NCBI GenBank assembly: GCA_002722315.1
Contig: PBLG01000013.1
Location: forward strand, 1 to 64,000
From: Lysobacterales bacterium
GTDB taxonomy: Bacteria > Pseudomonadota > Gammaproteobacteria > Xanthomonadales > Wenzhouxiangellaceae
Length of the DNA stretch: 64,000 nt
Reading direction: 5' to 3'
The position numbers and the translations under genes are program-made. Numbering within the stretch: the first letter of the stretch is position 1; each line of letters opens with the position of its first letter. Below are positions 1-11,036 of the stretch, one piece after another. The notes beneath the pieces are model-generated. The model saw only the letters and a program-made list of their open reading frames with translations, searched no databases and was not told the origin of the DNA.

Positions 1-215
1 TCGGGGCTCACCGTTGCGCTGCCTTGCCAAGATCGTCGGTCCTTTGCCGGCCGATGGATTCCTTATCGGCGCTATGGTGAGGGGTGGGACGATATCTCCT
101 ACTGTCTGTACCTGATGGCCAGAAGGCGTCTCAGTCCCTCCACCCCGACAGGTCCCTTTTTAGACCTGCGTGGAAGAACATACAAGGCGTCTCCAGGCGC
201 CGACGGCTCTACCCC

Positions 216-244
216 GATCGCGGCCTGGAGACCGCTCCTACAAG
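216..244. repeat. REP-like imperfect palindrome
   Basis: The core GCGGCCTGGAGACCGC is an imperfect palindrome followed by TCCTACAAG. The layout (GCGG arm, short loop, CCGC arm, then GCTCCTACA) resembles the extragenic REP elements common in Pseudomonas and Xanthomonas. Only one copy was noticed in the window, so the assignment rests on resemblance. Confidence 0.4.
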
Positions 245-540
245 ACATATCGGGCAACGTCACCAAGCCCGCCACCGGGCAAGAACACCAACCGTAACCA
301 GGCCACCACCAGCCCTCACCACCCCACACTGGAACCCATTTCAGCATCCCCGACAGACCGTTACCAGCACAATCGAGGCGACCCCGCTCCGATAAAGATC
401 GAAGCCGGAATCCCGTCGTCACCCGCAAGCCGAGAGACCGTTCCGCACGGGCAAGAAGATCTCGAAACAAAGCCCGATGCCACACACCAAACCCCCAGGC
501 CCCTCCGACCCGCACCTCGAACAGCTGCCGCCTGTAAAGC

Positions 541-720
541 GCATTTTTGGTTACTTTTTTTGCAACCGAAAAAAGTCACTCGCCCGCAAGCGCGCAGCGC
601 GGGGCGAAACGGCTTTTGACGTTGAATCAAAGAAGAAGCCGCCGGCACCCGGCCAGGGTGCACTCATCATTGCGTGCCGAGAGGGCATTGAAAGTCGAAA
701 TCGAAAGGCGCGGCGCCCGC
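541..720. repeat. Dispersed intergenic repeat
   Basis: The segment begins with GGTTACTTTTTTTGCAACCG, followed by AAAAAAGTCACTCGCCCGC and a GC-rich palindromic tract around 593-606. From memory, this matches a sequence type found between genes in many gammaproteobacteria, where it is often mis-annotated as short Arg-rich proteins. The frames it opens here (for example a protein starting near 547) look like that artefact. No transposase is present. Confidence 0.4.
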
Positions 721-742
721 CGACGCCCCTCTTGGCCTTACC

Positions 743-1828
743 ATGACAGCTGGCCTCCAGCATTCGCCGCGCTTGCTCCTCACCTCGCTGCACATCGAGA
801 ATTTCCGCAACCTGGACTCGGCTTCGCTGGAGCCCCTGCCCGGGCTGAACTGGCTGTTCGGCGAGAACGGCGCCGGGAAGACCAGTGTGCTGGAGGCAAT
901 TCACGTCCTGGCGCGTGGCCGGTCGTTCCGGGCCAACAGCATTTCACCCCTGATCCGCGACGGCGCCCGGGAGCTGAGAGTCGTGGCGCGCACGGCCAAC
1001 CCCGAGGCACGAGCCGGGGTGGAGCGAAGTGCTTCGGAATGGACCGGCCGGATCAATCGTCAGCCGACGACGAAGATGAGCGAGTTCGCCCGGTTGCTGC
1101 CGCTGGTGCTGGTCGATCCCGAGAACCACGCGCTGGTCGAGGGGGCCCCGGCGATCAGGCGCAGTTTCCTGGACTGGGGATTGTTCCACGTGGAACAGTC
1201 CTATCTTTCGGACTGGAAACGCTATAGCCGTTTGCTGCGGCAGCGCAATGCGGCGCTGCGTACGCAAGCCGCACCCGCACTTCTCCAGGCGCTGGAGCAG
1301 CCGATGGCTGAGGCCGCCGCTGCGGTCGAGGCTTTGCGGGCACGCTATGTTTCGGCACTGCAGGCCGGATTGGCGTCGCTGGAATCCGAGCTGGAATTCC
1401 ATGTCGATACCATCGCACTCTCTTACCGCCCGTCTGCGCATACGGCTGAGGAATACCTTGCCCGGTGGCTCGAGACCCGGGACCGCGACCTCGAGCAAGG
1501 GTTTACCCGAGACGGCCCTCATCGGGGCGACCTGTCGATTCGAGCCGGCGACCGTATGGCCGCGCCGCGGCTGTCGCGCGGTCAGATGAAGCTGGTTGCC
1601 CTGATGCTGAAGCTCGCGCAAATGGGGCTGGCCAGCAGCGCTGATTGCGAACCGGTCCTTCTGCTTGACGATCCGGTGTCCGAGCTCGATGGTTACCACC
1701 TTGATCGGCTTCTGACGTGGCTGCGGGTCCAGCCGAACCAGGCCTGGATTACCGCGGTTGCCCGCACCGAGGATGCCGGGGCGGGACTGTTCCACGTGGA
1801 ACAGGGAAAAATCCTGCAGGTGTTATAA
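743..1828 (+). CDS. recF: DNA replication and repair protein RecF
   Basis: 361 aa, the usual RecF length. RecF is a cytoplasmic SMC-like ATPase that with RecO and RecR loads RecA at gapped DNA. Visible motifs are the Walker A loop GENGAGKT at residues 40-47, the ABC signature LSRGQMK at 277-283 and the Walker B LLLDD around 305-310. The N-terminus LTSLHIENFRNLDS is typical of the family. gyrB follows 131 bases downstream, the classical dnaA-dnaN-recF-gyrB order. An unusual point is that the gene contains two identical 16-bp ParB-type palindromes, both read as LFHVEQ in the protein, the second close to the C-terminus. Confidence 0.96.
   Translation: MTAGLQHSPRLLLTSLHIENFRNLDSASLEPLPGLNWLFGENGAGKTSVLEAIHVLARGRSFRANSISPLIRDGARELRVVARTANPEARAGVERSASEWTGRINRQPTTKMSEFARLLPLVLVDPENHALVEGAPAIRRSFLDWGLFHVEQSYLSDWKRYSRLLRQRNAALRTQAAPALLQALEQPMAEAAAAVEALRARYVSALQAGLASLESELEFHVDTIALSYRPSAHTAEEYLARWLETRDRDLEQGFTRDGPHRGDLSIRAGDRMAAPRLSRGQMKLVALMLKLAQMGLASSADCEPVLLLDDPVSELDGYHLDRLLTWLRVQPNQAWITAVARTEDAGAGLFHVEQGKILQVL
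1182..1197. other. parS: parS centromere site (ParB binding), copy 1
   Basis: TGTTCCACGTGGAACA is a perfect 16-bp palindrome. It matches the origin-proximal parS sequence described for Pseudomonas and fits the general parS consensus TGTTNCACGTGNAACA. It lies inside recF and is translated as LFHVEQ. ParB would nucleate here for chromosome partition; parA and parB are outside the window. Confidence 0.85.
1788..1803. other. parS: parS centromere site (ParB binding), copy 2
   Basis: This is a second perfect copy of TGTTCCACGTGGAACA, 606 bases after the first and in the same reading frame of recF, again giving LFHVEQ, nine codons before the recF stop. Two identical copies this close argue for a functional centromere cluster. 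Confidence 0.85.
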
Positions 1829-1858
1829 TCAGCAGTGGTAATTCAATCCGAAAATTCA

Positions 1859-1885
1859 GTGAAGTATCGAGGCGTTGCACTTCAC
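1859..1885. promoter_or_regulatory. Inverted repeat upstream of gyrB
   Basis: GTGAAGT (1859-1865) and ACTTCAC (1879-1885) are perfect 7-bp arms around a 13-base spacer, in the 131-base gap between recF and gyrB. They could form an RNA hairpin in the gyrB leader or bind a dimeric protein. Chance occurrence is possible. Confidence 0.3.
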
Positions 1886-1923
1886 CCGCAGGTTGCGCCC
1901 GAATTATCGATTCCCATAGCTGA

Positions 1924-4353
<2,430 letters not shown>

Positions 4354-4371
4354 GGCCAGGAGCCTTCCAAC

Positions 4372-4403
4372 GAACAACTCTGCGCGCCGGTGCAGGGTTG
4401 TTC
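4372..4403. terminator. Hairpin between gyrB and the convergent small gene
   Basis: GAACAACTCTGC (4372-4383) pairs with GCAGGGTTGTTC (4392-4403), twelve pairs with one G-U wobble, around an 8-base loop. It lies between the gyrB stop and the 3' end of the minus-strand gene ending at 4435, so it could terminate either transcript. No long T tract follows. The right arm is reused at another convergent gene end (9122-9137). Confidence 0.55.
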
Positions 4404-4434
4404 AGAGGTTTCACCGGCCCGCCGCGCGAGAGGT

Positions 4435-4899
4435 TTATTTCGCGGCCCGGTATTCCTTCAGCAGATTTTCCAGCGCGGTCCTGAACTGCGCCTGGCCGTC
4501 TATGCGCTCCAGCGATCCGATCACGCCTTCCAGCGCGTCGGCGATCTTGCCGGGCTTGACGATCGCGTGGATGTTTTCGAGCTTGCAGTCGTAACGGTTG
4601 GCCACGTCGGCCATGTTGCGCTGGTACTGGCGCTTGCGGCCGAACAGGCCCACGTCCAGGTAGATGATGGCGTCCAGCGCCCCGCCGGCGCGCCTGACTT
4701 CGGCCTCGATGTCGGCCTGGCGCATGAACGCCCGATCGACCCGGTTCCGGGTCGGCGTCCAGCGGTCCGGACGCGCCGCTACCAGCACCAGCGGCCGCTC
4801 GACCTGCTTGAGGTCGGATACCAGCGGCAGCCAGCGGGCCCGCCCCGGATCGTCGGCGCTCCCGAGCAGCTCGGCCTCGATGAGCAACGGGGCTTTCAT
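4435..4899 (-). CDS. Conserved hypothetical protein downstream of glyS
   Basis: 154 aa, family not recognised. The sequence mixes a Rossmann/HAD-like start (LLIEAELLGS, LVLVAARPD, DAIIYLDVGLFG) with a helical tail ending in LKEYRAAK. It lacks the DxDGT-type HAD catalytic motif that GmhB, often found beside glyS, would show, so a phosphatase role is not supported. Its ATG overlaps the glyS stop by four bases (ATGA), so it is probably translationally coupled as the third gene of glyQ-glyS-X. The ORF is well formed, and gene position rather than motifs supports it as real. Confidence 0.7.
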   Translation of the reverse strand: MKAPLLIEAELLGSADDPGRARWLPLVSDLKQVERPLVLVAARPDRWTPTRNRVDRAFMRQADIEAEVRRAGGALDAIIYLDVGLFGRKRQYQRNMADVANRYDCKLENIHAIVKPGKIADALEGVIGSLERIDGQAQFRTALENLLKEYRAAK

Positions 4900-6974
4900 G
4901 CCCGTCCGAGCTTCGCCACGTCGGCGATGCGCAGGAACAGCGCCCGCAAGCGGCTCAGGAGCGAGAGCCGGTTTGCTTTCAGCGAATCGTCGTCGACCAT
5001 GACCATGACATCGTCGAAAAACTTGTCCAGTGCCGGCCTGAGCCCCGCCAGGCGTCGGAGCACGGCCGGGTAATCGCGCTCGGAGAGGAGCTGGTCGATG
5101 GCACCCTCGGCCTGGATAACTTCTTCGAAAAGCCGCTCTTCTGCATCTATTTGAAGCGAATTAGCGTCGATCTCCGGGATCTCTATGTCACCGGCCTGTT
5201 CCAGTAGATTGGCTGCGCGCTTGTTGGCCGCGATCAGGCTTTCGACTTCCGGATCGTCGGCAAACGCCTGAACCGCCAATGCCCGGTCGACGAAGTCGGC
5301 CACGGTGCCATCGGCCCCCGCGGTGACCGCGTTCAGCGTATTGGTGTCGATGCCGCGCTCGGTCAGGTGCGAGCGCAAACGCTCGTACAGGAATCGGCGG
5401 ATTTCGTCGCGGTCTTCGTCGGACACCGGCAGCTGAGCCTTCAACGCGTCGGCGGTCCTGTGGATCAGTTCGTCGAGCGACAGCGGGCAGCGCGACTGCT
5501 CGAGGATTCTCACGACCGCCAGCGCGGCGCGCCTGAGGGCGAACGGGTCCTTGCCGCCCTTGGGTTTCTTTCCGGCGGCGAACACCCCGACCAGCGAGTC
5601 CATTCGGTCCGCGACCGCCAAAGCGCGTCCGGCCGGGTCTTCCGGCAACGCATCGCCGGCGTGACGCGGCAGGTAGTGCGACTGGATGGCGACGGCAACG
5701 GCCTCGGGCTCGCCGTCGGCCTGCGCGTAATAGCGCCCCATGATGCCTTGCAGTTCGGGAAACTCTCCGACCATCTCGGTCAGCAGGTCGCACTTGGACA
5801 GCAGCGCGGCCCGGGCGCAGTCGGCGGGGTCGGCAGAGAACGCCGGCGCCAGCGCGGCGGCCAACTCCTGCAGTCGGCCGGCCTTGTCGGCCAGCGAACC
5901 GAGCCGCTCCTGGAACAGCATTTCACCCAACCGTTCCATGCGATCGGCCAGCGGGCGCTGCCGGTCCTGCTCATAGAAGAAGCGGGCGTCGGCCAGCCTT
6001 GGACGAATCACGCGCTCGAAGCCGTGAATCATCAGCTCGGGCTGCTCGCTCTCGATGTTTGCCACGGTAATGAAGCGCGCCGCCAGCTCTCCATCGGCGC
6101 TGAACAGCGGGAAAGATTTCTGGTGTTCCCGCATCGAACTGATCAACGCCTCGGCCGGCACTTCAAGAAAACCCTCGTCGAACGAGCCGACCACCGCGAC
6201 CGGCCACTCGACCAGTCCGGTGACCTCGTCCAGGAGCGCGGATTCCGCCTGGGTCGCAAGCCCCGCCGACTCGGCGCAGGCCCTGACCTGCTCGGCAATC
6301 CGCTTGCGGCGCTGGTCGTAATCGGCCACGACGAAGGCCTGGCGAAGCACGCGCTCGTAGTCGCCGGCCCGCTCGATGGCGTGCGCGCCGGCGGCGTGGA
6401 TTCGATGACCGCGGGTCTCGCGTCCGGCCTCGAGGCCGAACAGGGAAACCGGCACCACCTGGTCGCCGTACAGCACCACCAGCCAGCGCACCGGGCGCAG
6501 GAACCTGTCGCTGCGGTCCGACCAGCGCATGCTTCGCGCACCGGCCATTTCACGGACGACCTTGTCGAGCATCTCGGGTAACAGTTCGGCAAGCGACCGC
6601 CCGGGCTCGTCGATTTCCGCGTACAGCCAGCGACCCTGTTCGTTTTCCAGGCGGTCGAGTTGATCCACGGCAAGCCCGACGCTGCGGGCGAAACCTTCCG
6701 CTGCCCGGGTCGGGTTGCCTTCGGCATCGAACGCGGCTTTTTCCGCCGGACCCTTGCGTTCGAGTCTGCGGTCAGCCTGGCGCGGCGCGATGCCCTCGCC
6801 CACGATCGCCAGGCGCCTCGGGGTCGCCAGCCAGCGCAGCCGGCTGTCGGATTCCATCAGGCCGGCATCGGCAAGTTGTTTGTGCATGCCGGTCGCGAGC
6901 ATCTCCGCCTGGCGCACCAGCGACTTTGCCGGCAATTCCTCGCAGCCCAGTTCGATGAGCAAGGTATCGGTCAT
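4896..6974 (-). CDS. glyS: Glycine--tRNA ligase beta subunit
   Basis: 692 aa, the expected length for the beta subunit of the bacterial alpha2beta2 glycyl-tRNA synthetase. This subunit binds tRNA(Gly) and carries the HD-like and anticodon-binding regions, while catalysis lies in GlyQ. Visible family marks are the N-terminus [41 protein letters not shown] and [14 protein letters not shown]. It overlaps glyQ upstream and the 154-aa gene downstream by four bases each (ATGA junctions), so the three genes form one tightly coupled operon. Confidence 0.97.
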   Translation of the reverse strand: MTDTLLIELGCEELPAKSLVRQAEMLATGMHKQLADAGLMESDSRLRWLATPRRLAIVGEGIAPRQADRRLERKGPAEKAAFDAEGNPTRAAEGFARSVGLAVDQLDRLENEQGRWLYAEIDEPGRSLAELLPEMLDKVVREMAGARSMRWSDRSDRFLRPVRWLVVLYGDQVVPVSLFGLEAGRETRGHRIHAAGAHAIERAGDYERVLRQAFVVADYDQRRKRIAEQVRACAESAGLATQAESALLDEVTGLVEWPVAVVGSFDEGFLEVPAEALISSMREHQKSFPLFSADGELAARFITVANIESEQPELMIHGFERVIRPRLADARFFYEQDRQRPLADRMERLGEMLFQERLGSLADKAGRLQELAAALAPAFSADPADCARAALLSKCDLLTEMVGEFPELQGIMGRYYAQADGEPEAVAVAIQSHYLPRHAGDALPEDPAGRALAVADRMDSLVGVFAAGKKPKGGKDPFALRRAALAVVRILEQSRCPLSLDELIHRTADALKAQLPVSDEDRDEIRRFLYERLRSHLTERGIDTNTLNAVTAGADGTVADFVDRALAVQAFADDPEVESLIAANKRAANLLEQAGDIEIPEIDANSLQIDAEERLFEEVIQAEGAIDQLLSERDYPAVLRRLAGLRPALDKFFDDVMVMVDDDSLKANRLSLLSRLRALFLRIADVAKLGRA

Positions 6975-7867
6975 GCCGCCACTCCCTTCTTACCGCCAAC
7001 CGGAAAGCCGAGCGACTCGCGACGGGCGTAATAGGCTTCGGCCACCATCCGCGACAGGTCGCGAATGCGAAGAATGTAGCGCTGTCTTTCCGTGACCGAG
7101 ATGGCCTGGCGCGCGTCCAGCAGGTTGAACGTGTGCGACGCCTTCAGTACCTGGTCGTAGGCTGGCAGCGGCAGGTCGTCTTCGACCAGGCCGCGTGCCG
7201 ATTTCTCGGCATTGTCGAACGCATCGAACAGCGCGCGGGTATCGGCCTTTTCGAAATTGTAGGTCGACTGCTCGACCTCGTTCTGGTGGAACACGTCGCC
7301 GTAGGTGACGACGCCGTTAGGGCCTTCGGTCCAGACCAGGTCGTAGACGCTCTCCACGCCCTGGATATACATCGCCAGCCGCTCCAGCCCATAGGTGATC
7401 TCGCCCATTACCGGTCGGCATTCGAGCCCGCCGGCCTGCTGGAAATACGTGAACTGCGTGACTTCCATGCCGTTGAGCCACACTTCCCACCCCAGACCCC
7501 AGGCGCCGAGCGTCGGTGATTCCCAGTTGTCCTCGACGAACCGGATATCGTGAACTTTCGGGTTGATCCCGACCGCCTCCAGCGAACCCAGGTAGAGCTC
7601 CTGGAAATCCAGCGGCGAGGGTTTCATGACCACCTGGTACTGGTAGTAGTGTTGCAGCCGGTTCGGATTCTCGCCGTAGCGCCCGTCGGTGGGCCTGCGG
7701 CAGGGCTGGAGGTATGCGGCGTTCCACGGCTCCGGGCCGATGGCGCGCAGGAAAGTGGCCGGATGAAACGTGCCCGCACCGACCTCGAGATCCAGTGGCG
7801 CGGTCAGTACGCAGCCCCTGTTCGACCAGTAATCGTCCAGCGTGCGGATGAAATCCTGAAAATTCAC
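6971..7867 (-). CDS. glyQ: Glycine--tRNA ligase alpha subunit
   Basis: 298 aa, the usual length of GlyQ. It is the class II catalytic subunit that charges tRNA(Gly) together with GlyS. The sequence is diagnostic: N-terminal [16 protein letters not shown], then [17 protein letters not shown]-like text, [32 protein letters not shown] and [13 protein letters not shown]. It is the first gene of the operon. The 241-base gap to the divergent diguanylate cyclase gene must hold the promoter. The glyS ATG overlaps its stop codon. Confidence 0.98.
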   Translation of the reverse strand: MNFQDFIRTLDDYWSNRGCVLTAPLDLEVGAGTFHPATFLRAIGPEPWNAAYLQPCRRPTDGRYGENPNRLQHYYQYQVVMKPSPLDFQELYLGSLEAVGINPKVHDIRFVEDNWESPTLGAWGLGWEVWLNGMEVTQFTYFQQAGGLECRPVMGEITYGLERLAMYIQGVESVYDLVWTEGPNGVVTYGDVFHQNEVEQSTYNFEKADTRALFDAFDNAEKSARGLVEDDLPLPAYDQVLKASHTFNLLDARQAISVTERQRYILRIRDLSRMVAEAYYARRESLGFPVGGKKGVAA

Positions 7868-8108
7868 GGGTTTGACGCCAATTCAATGCGAATCGGCAAG
7901 TATACCTTTGGTCTCGAGCGGGGTCAGCAGGCCGGCCCTTCCCGAACCGGCTCGCCCTGGCGCGGATCATCGATAAAATCTTGATTAGAAAACCCGGATG
8001 TAGTCGGTGTAAGCTATCGGTCGGCACACCGTGAGCCGAACCGGGAGCGGATTCCCAGGCGGGGATTCAAGGCATTAACGCTGCGTGCGGCAGCATGGGC
8101 CGATCGAA

Positions 8109-9092
8109 ATGTCGGATTCAACCGAAATCATCACCGCGGAGGTCATGAGCGCGCTGTTCGATCGGGCAACCGTTTCGGCCTGGATCATCGATGCAGACGA
8201 AACCATTCTCCTGGCCAACGACGCGGCGGCCGAACTCACCGGTTACGCCATCGAGGAGTTGACAGGCCAACCGGTGAGCATGCTGATGCCGCCCGAGCTC
8301 GGCGCGTCTCATGCCGAACACATTCACTCTTTCCTGGCCCGTCGCGGCCGATCAAGCATCCTCGGACAGGTGCGGGAATTCGAAATCCTGCGCAAGGACG
8401 GCAGCGCGGTCGACATCGAGCTGAAGGCTTTCGAACTGCCAGGCGCTCCCGACGGGAGACCACTGTTCGGCGCATTCATAAGCGACAACACCGCGCACAA
8501 GAACGTGGAGGCCGAAATGGCGCGGATGGCCCGCAAGGATTACCTTGCCGGTTGCCTCAACCGCCTCGGTTTCATGGAGCGCGCCCACGAGGAACTGTCG
8601 CGCGCACGGCGGAGCGGGCGAATGTTGTCGTTGATCGTCATGGATATCGATCGCTTCAAGCGCATCAACGACTCGCAGGGCCACCAGGGGGGCGACAAGG
8701 TACTCTCCGAACTGCTCGTCGCACTGGGCGACACGCTGCGACTGCACGACGTGTTCGGCCGAGTCGGCGGCGAGGAATTCTTCATTCTCCTGCCGGAAAC
8801 CGACATTTCCGAGGCCGCCCTCGTGGCTGAAAGGCTGCGGCGGGCGCTGGAACAGCACGCCTTCATCTGCAACGGAAGGACGGTGCCGGTGACGGCCAGT
8901 TTCGGCTGCGCCTCGCTGCGCGCAGATGACGACCTCGATCGCCTGATACAGCGCGCCGATCGCAGGATGTATCTGGCCAAGAACGCCGGCCGCAACCGCG
9001 TGGTCGCGGTCGACGTCGCCGCCGCCGGCCAGGAGACCGAATCGCCGGAGCGGCATTCGGTAAACCGCTCGGGTACCCGCTCCAGATCCTGA
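8109..9092 (+). CDS. PAS domain diguanylate cyclase
   Basis: 327 aa from the ATG at 8109; an in-frame GTG at 8085 would add eight residues without homology. An N-terminal PAS domain (about residues 10-125, AWIIDADETILLANDAAAELTGY) is followed by a GGDEF domain (about 160-305). The active site is FGRVGGEEFFILLP, a catalytically competent GGEEF, preceded five residues upstream by RLHD, the RxxD allosteric I-site. The protein should therefore make cyclic di-GMP from GTP and be product-inhibited. It has no membrane span, so the PAS domain probably senses a cytoplasmic signal. It stands alone, followed by a strong hairpin. Confidence 0.92.
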   Translation: MSDSTEIITAEVMSALFDRATVSAWIIDADETILLANDAAAELTGYAIEELTGQPVSMLMPPELGASHAEHIHSFLARRGRSSILGQVREFEILRKDGSAVDIELKAFELPGAPDGRPLFGAFISDNTAHKNVEAEMARMARKDYLAGCLNRLGFMERAHEELSRARRSGRMLSLIVMDIDRFKRINDSQGHQGGDKVLSELLVALGDTLRLHDVFGRVGGEEFFILLPETDISEAALVAERLRRALEQHAFICNGRTVPVTASFGCASLRADDDLDRLIQRADRRMYLAKNAGRNRVVAVDVAAAGQETESPERHSVNRSGTRSRS

Positions 9093-9101
9093 GTCGATCG
9101 T

Positions 9102-9125
9102 CTGCGCGGACCGGGCTCCGCGCAG
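9102..9125. terminator. Hairpin between the diguanylate cyclase and convergent alcohol dehydrogenase genes
   Basis: CTGCGCGGA (9102-9110) and TCCGCGCAG (9117-9125) are perfect 9-bp arms with a 6-base loop, ten bases after the cyclase stop and before the 3' end of the convergent gene. It probably acts as a bidirectional terminator. The segment 9122-9137 (GCAGGGTTGTTCAGAG) is identical to 4392-4407 next to gyrB. Confidence 0.6.
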
Positions 9126-9142
9126 GGTTGTTCAGAGTTTCC

Positions 9143-10195
9143 TTAACGTCTCAGCGTATTCATGTCGATGACGAAGCGGTAGCGCACGTCCGATTTCTGC
9201 ATTCGCTCGTAGGCCTCGTTGATGTTCCGGATGTCGAGCATCTCGATATCGCAGACGATGTCGTGTTCGGCGCAGAAATCCAGCATGGCCTGGGTTTCGG
9301 GCAGCCCGCCGATCAACGAGCCGGCGACGATGCGACGCCGCAACACCATGGCCGCGGCGTCCAGCGGCGGCTCGATCGGCTCGAGCAGCCCGACCAGGAT
9401 CAGCGTGCCGCTGTGCTTGAGCGCATTCAGGTACGGGTTGAAGTCGTGCTGGACCGGCACCGTGTCGAGAATGTAGTCGAACGTGTTGGCAACAGCCTCC
9501 ATCTGGTCGCTATCGGTCGAGATCACGACTTTATGGGCCCCTTGCTTCATCGCCTCTTCGCGCTTGCTTTCCGAGCGCGTGAACAACGTCACTTCGGCAC
9601 CCATGGCGCGCGCGAACTTCACGCCCATGTGGCCCAGCCCGCCCATGCCGACGACCGCAACCTTGTCGCCTTCGGCCACGCCGAAGTACTTCAGCGGCGA
9701 ATACGTGGTGATGCCGGCGCACAGCAGCGGCGCGGCCGCAGCCGCATCGAGCTTTTCAGGCATCCGCAGCACGAACCGCTCGCTGACCACGATCGCCTCG
9801 GAATAGCCGCCGTAGGTGATCGAACCATCGTGCCGGTCTTCGCCGTTGTAGGTCCCGGTGAATCCGGCCTCGCAGTATTGCTCCAGGCCCTCGTCACAGG
9901 CCGAGCACTCGCGGCACGAATCCACCAGGCAGCCAACCCCCACCCGATCGCCGGGCTTGAAGTTCTCCACGGCATCGCCCACCGCGGTCACGGTACCGAC
10001 GATCTCGTGGCCGGGAACCACCGGGTAGACGGTCCAACCCCAGTCGTTGTGCACGAAGTGGAGGTCGGAATGGCAAATCCCGCAGTAGTCGATGCGGATG
10101 GCGACGTCGTCCGGACGCGGATCGCGCCGGTCGATTGAAAGCGGCGCCACGCCGGAAGTTTCCGACTGCGCGCCGTAGGCCTTGATGGTTTCCAT
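9143..10195 (-). CDS. NAD(P)-dependent zinc alcohol dehydrogenase (YahK/cinnamyl-ADH type)
   Basis: About 350 aa. It is a medium-chain zinc-dependent alcohol/aldehyde reductase of the YahK/Ahr group, which typically reduces aldehydes with NADPH. Visible are the catalytic zinc ligands CGICHSD and PGHEIVG, the structural-zinc cysteines CxxCxxCxxxxxxxC in SCRECSACDEGLEQYC, and the cofactor loop VVGMGGLGHMGVKFA. I chose the ATG at 10195 (METIKAYGA) because family members start there; an ATG five codons upstream at 10210 is also possible, and neither has a clear ribosome site. It is divergent from the amidotransferase gene, with no pathway context. Confidence 0.92.
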   Translation of the reverse strand: METIKAYGAQSETSGVAPLSIDRRDPRPDDVAIRIDYCGICHSDLHFVHNDWGWTVYPVVPGHEIVGTVTAVGDAVENFKPGDRVGVGCLVDSCRECSACDEGLEQYCEAGFTGTYNGEDRHDGSITYGGYSEAIVVSERFVLRMPEKLDAAAAAPLLCAGITTYSPLKYFGVAEGDKVAVVGMGGLGHMGVKFARAMGAEVTLFTRSESKREEAMKQGAHKVVISTDSDQMEAVANTFDYILDTVPVQHDFNPYLNALKHSGTLILVGLLEPIEPPLDAAAMVLRRRIVAGSLIGGLPETQAMLDFCAEHDIVCDIEMLDIRNINEAYERMQKSDVRYRFVIDMNTLRR

Positions 10196-10292
10196 GATCC
10201 TGATTTCCATTGCACACTGAGACGACCATTATGCAGCTGCGCGGCCGGGGGAATTGTGTTCTCATTGAGCGATCCGGCAAGAATATTGAACC

Positions 10293-11036
10293 ATGCCCAA
10301 GCCCGAACTCATCATCGTCAAGACCGGCCGGGCCGTTGCCGAAGCGCGAGGCGACGGGCGCGACTTCGAACACTGGTTCGCCGACGGACTCGGCCGCGAC
10401 CTGTTCGACTACCGGACCGTCAGCGTCGATCAGGGCGAGGTGCTGCCGCCGGTCGACTCCCTGGACCATGCCCCGGCGGTGCTGGTGACCGGATCACCGG
10501 CCATGGTCAGCGATCGGCTCGACTGGTCCGAAAACGCGGCGGCCTGGCTGGCCGCCGCGCACAACGCGAGCCTCCCCATCCTCGGCGTTTGCTACGGACA
10601 CCAGTTGCTGGCGCACGCGCTGGGCGGCCGGGTCGGACCGAACCCGGCCGGCCGCCGCATGGGCTCGGTGACGGTCGAATTTTCCGACCCGGACGATCCC
10701 CTGACCGGCCCGTTCGTGCCGGCGTCATCGTTCAACGTCAGCCACGTCGAAGTCGTGCTCGAGCCGCCGGCCGGGGCGCGCGTGATCGGCACCGCGGCTC
10801 ACGATGCCTTCCACGCCTTGTATTTCGGCAACCTGGCGTGGGGCGTGCAGTTTCATCCCGAATTCGATCGCGACATCATGAAGTCCTACATCCAGGCCCG
10901 TTCCGGACCCCTGGAAGCCGAGGGCCAGGACCCCTCGGCGTTGATCGGCGCGCTGGACGCCAATCCCAACGGCCGGCCCTTCCTGGCGCGTTTCGCCGAA
11001 CTGGCGCGCGCGGTTGCCGGTGCGGATCCGGCGTGA
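10293..11036 (+). CDS. Class I glutamine amidotransferase (GMP-synthase-like)
   Basis: 247 aa, a free-standing class I amidotransferase of the YfeJ/GuaA-N type. The catalytic triad is visible: the nucleophile in ILGVCYGHQLLAHALGG (elbow GVCYGH) and the His/Glu pair in WGVQFHPEF. Its ammonia acceptor is unknown. Proteins of this group hydrolyse gamma-glutamyl bonds, sometimes in detoxification. The stop codon overlaps the GTG of the following carboxypeptidase (GTGA), so the two are coupled, although one is cytoplasmic and the other exported. Confidence 0.88.
   Translation: MPKPELIIVKTGRAVAEARGDGRDFEHWFADGLGRDLFDYRTVSVDQGEVLPPVDSLDHAPAVLVTGSPAMVSDRLDWSENAAAWLAAAHNASLPILGVCYGHQLLAHALGGRVGPNPAGRRMGSVTVEFSDPDDPLTGPFVPASSFNVSHVEVVLEPPAGARVIGTAAHDAFHALYFGNLAWGVQFHPEFDRDIMKSYIQARSGPLEAEGQDPSALIGALDANPNGRPFLARFAELARAVAGADPA

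Larger units (their letters stand above)
1..742. other. Non-coding stretch upstream of recF
   Basis: I recognise no gene here. Short overlapping reading frames exist on both strands, but they are Pro/Arg-rich and match no family I know. recF usually follows dnaN directly; here at least 742 bases separate recF from whatever lies upstream. The stretch holds two repeat-like segments, listed separately: a REP-like palindrome near 216-244 and a dispersed-repeat sequence near 541-720. The recF promoter was not identified. Confidence 0.6.

Noticed and set aside
5367-6581. 404-codon plus-strand frame opposite glyS
   Set aside because: Antisense shadow of a highly conserved synthetase subunit.
10256-11032. 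Long 5' extension of the carboxypeptidase frame
   Set aside because: Arg/Pro-rich text overlapping the amidotransferase gene; the GTG at 11033 gives a signal peptide and a GTGA overlap.
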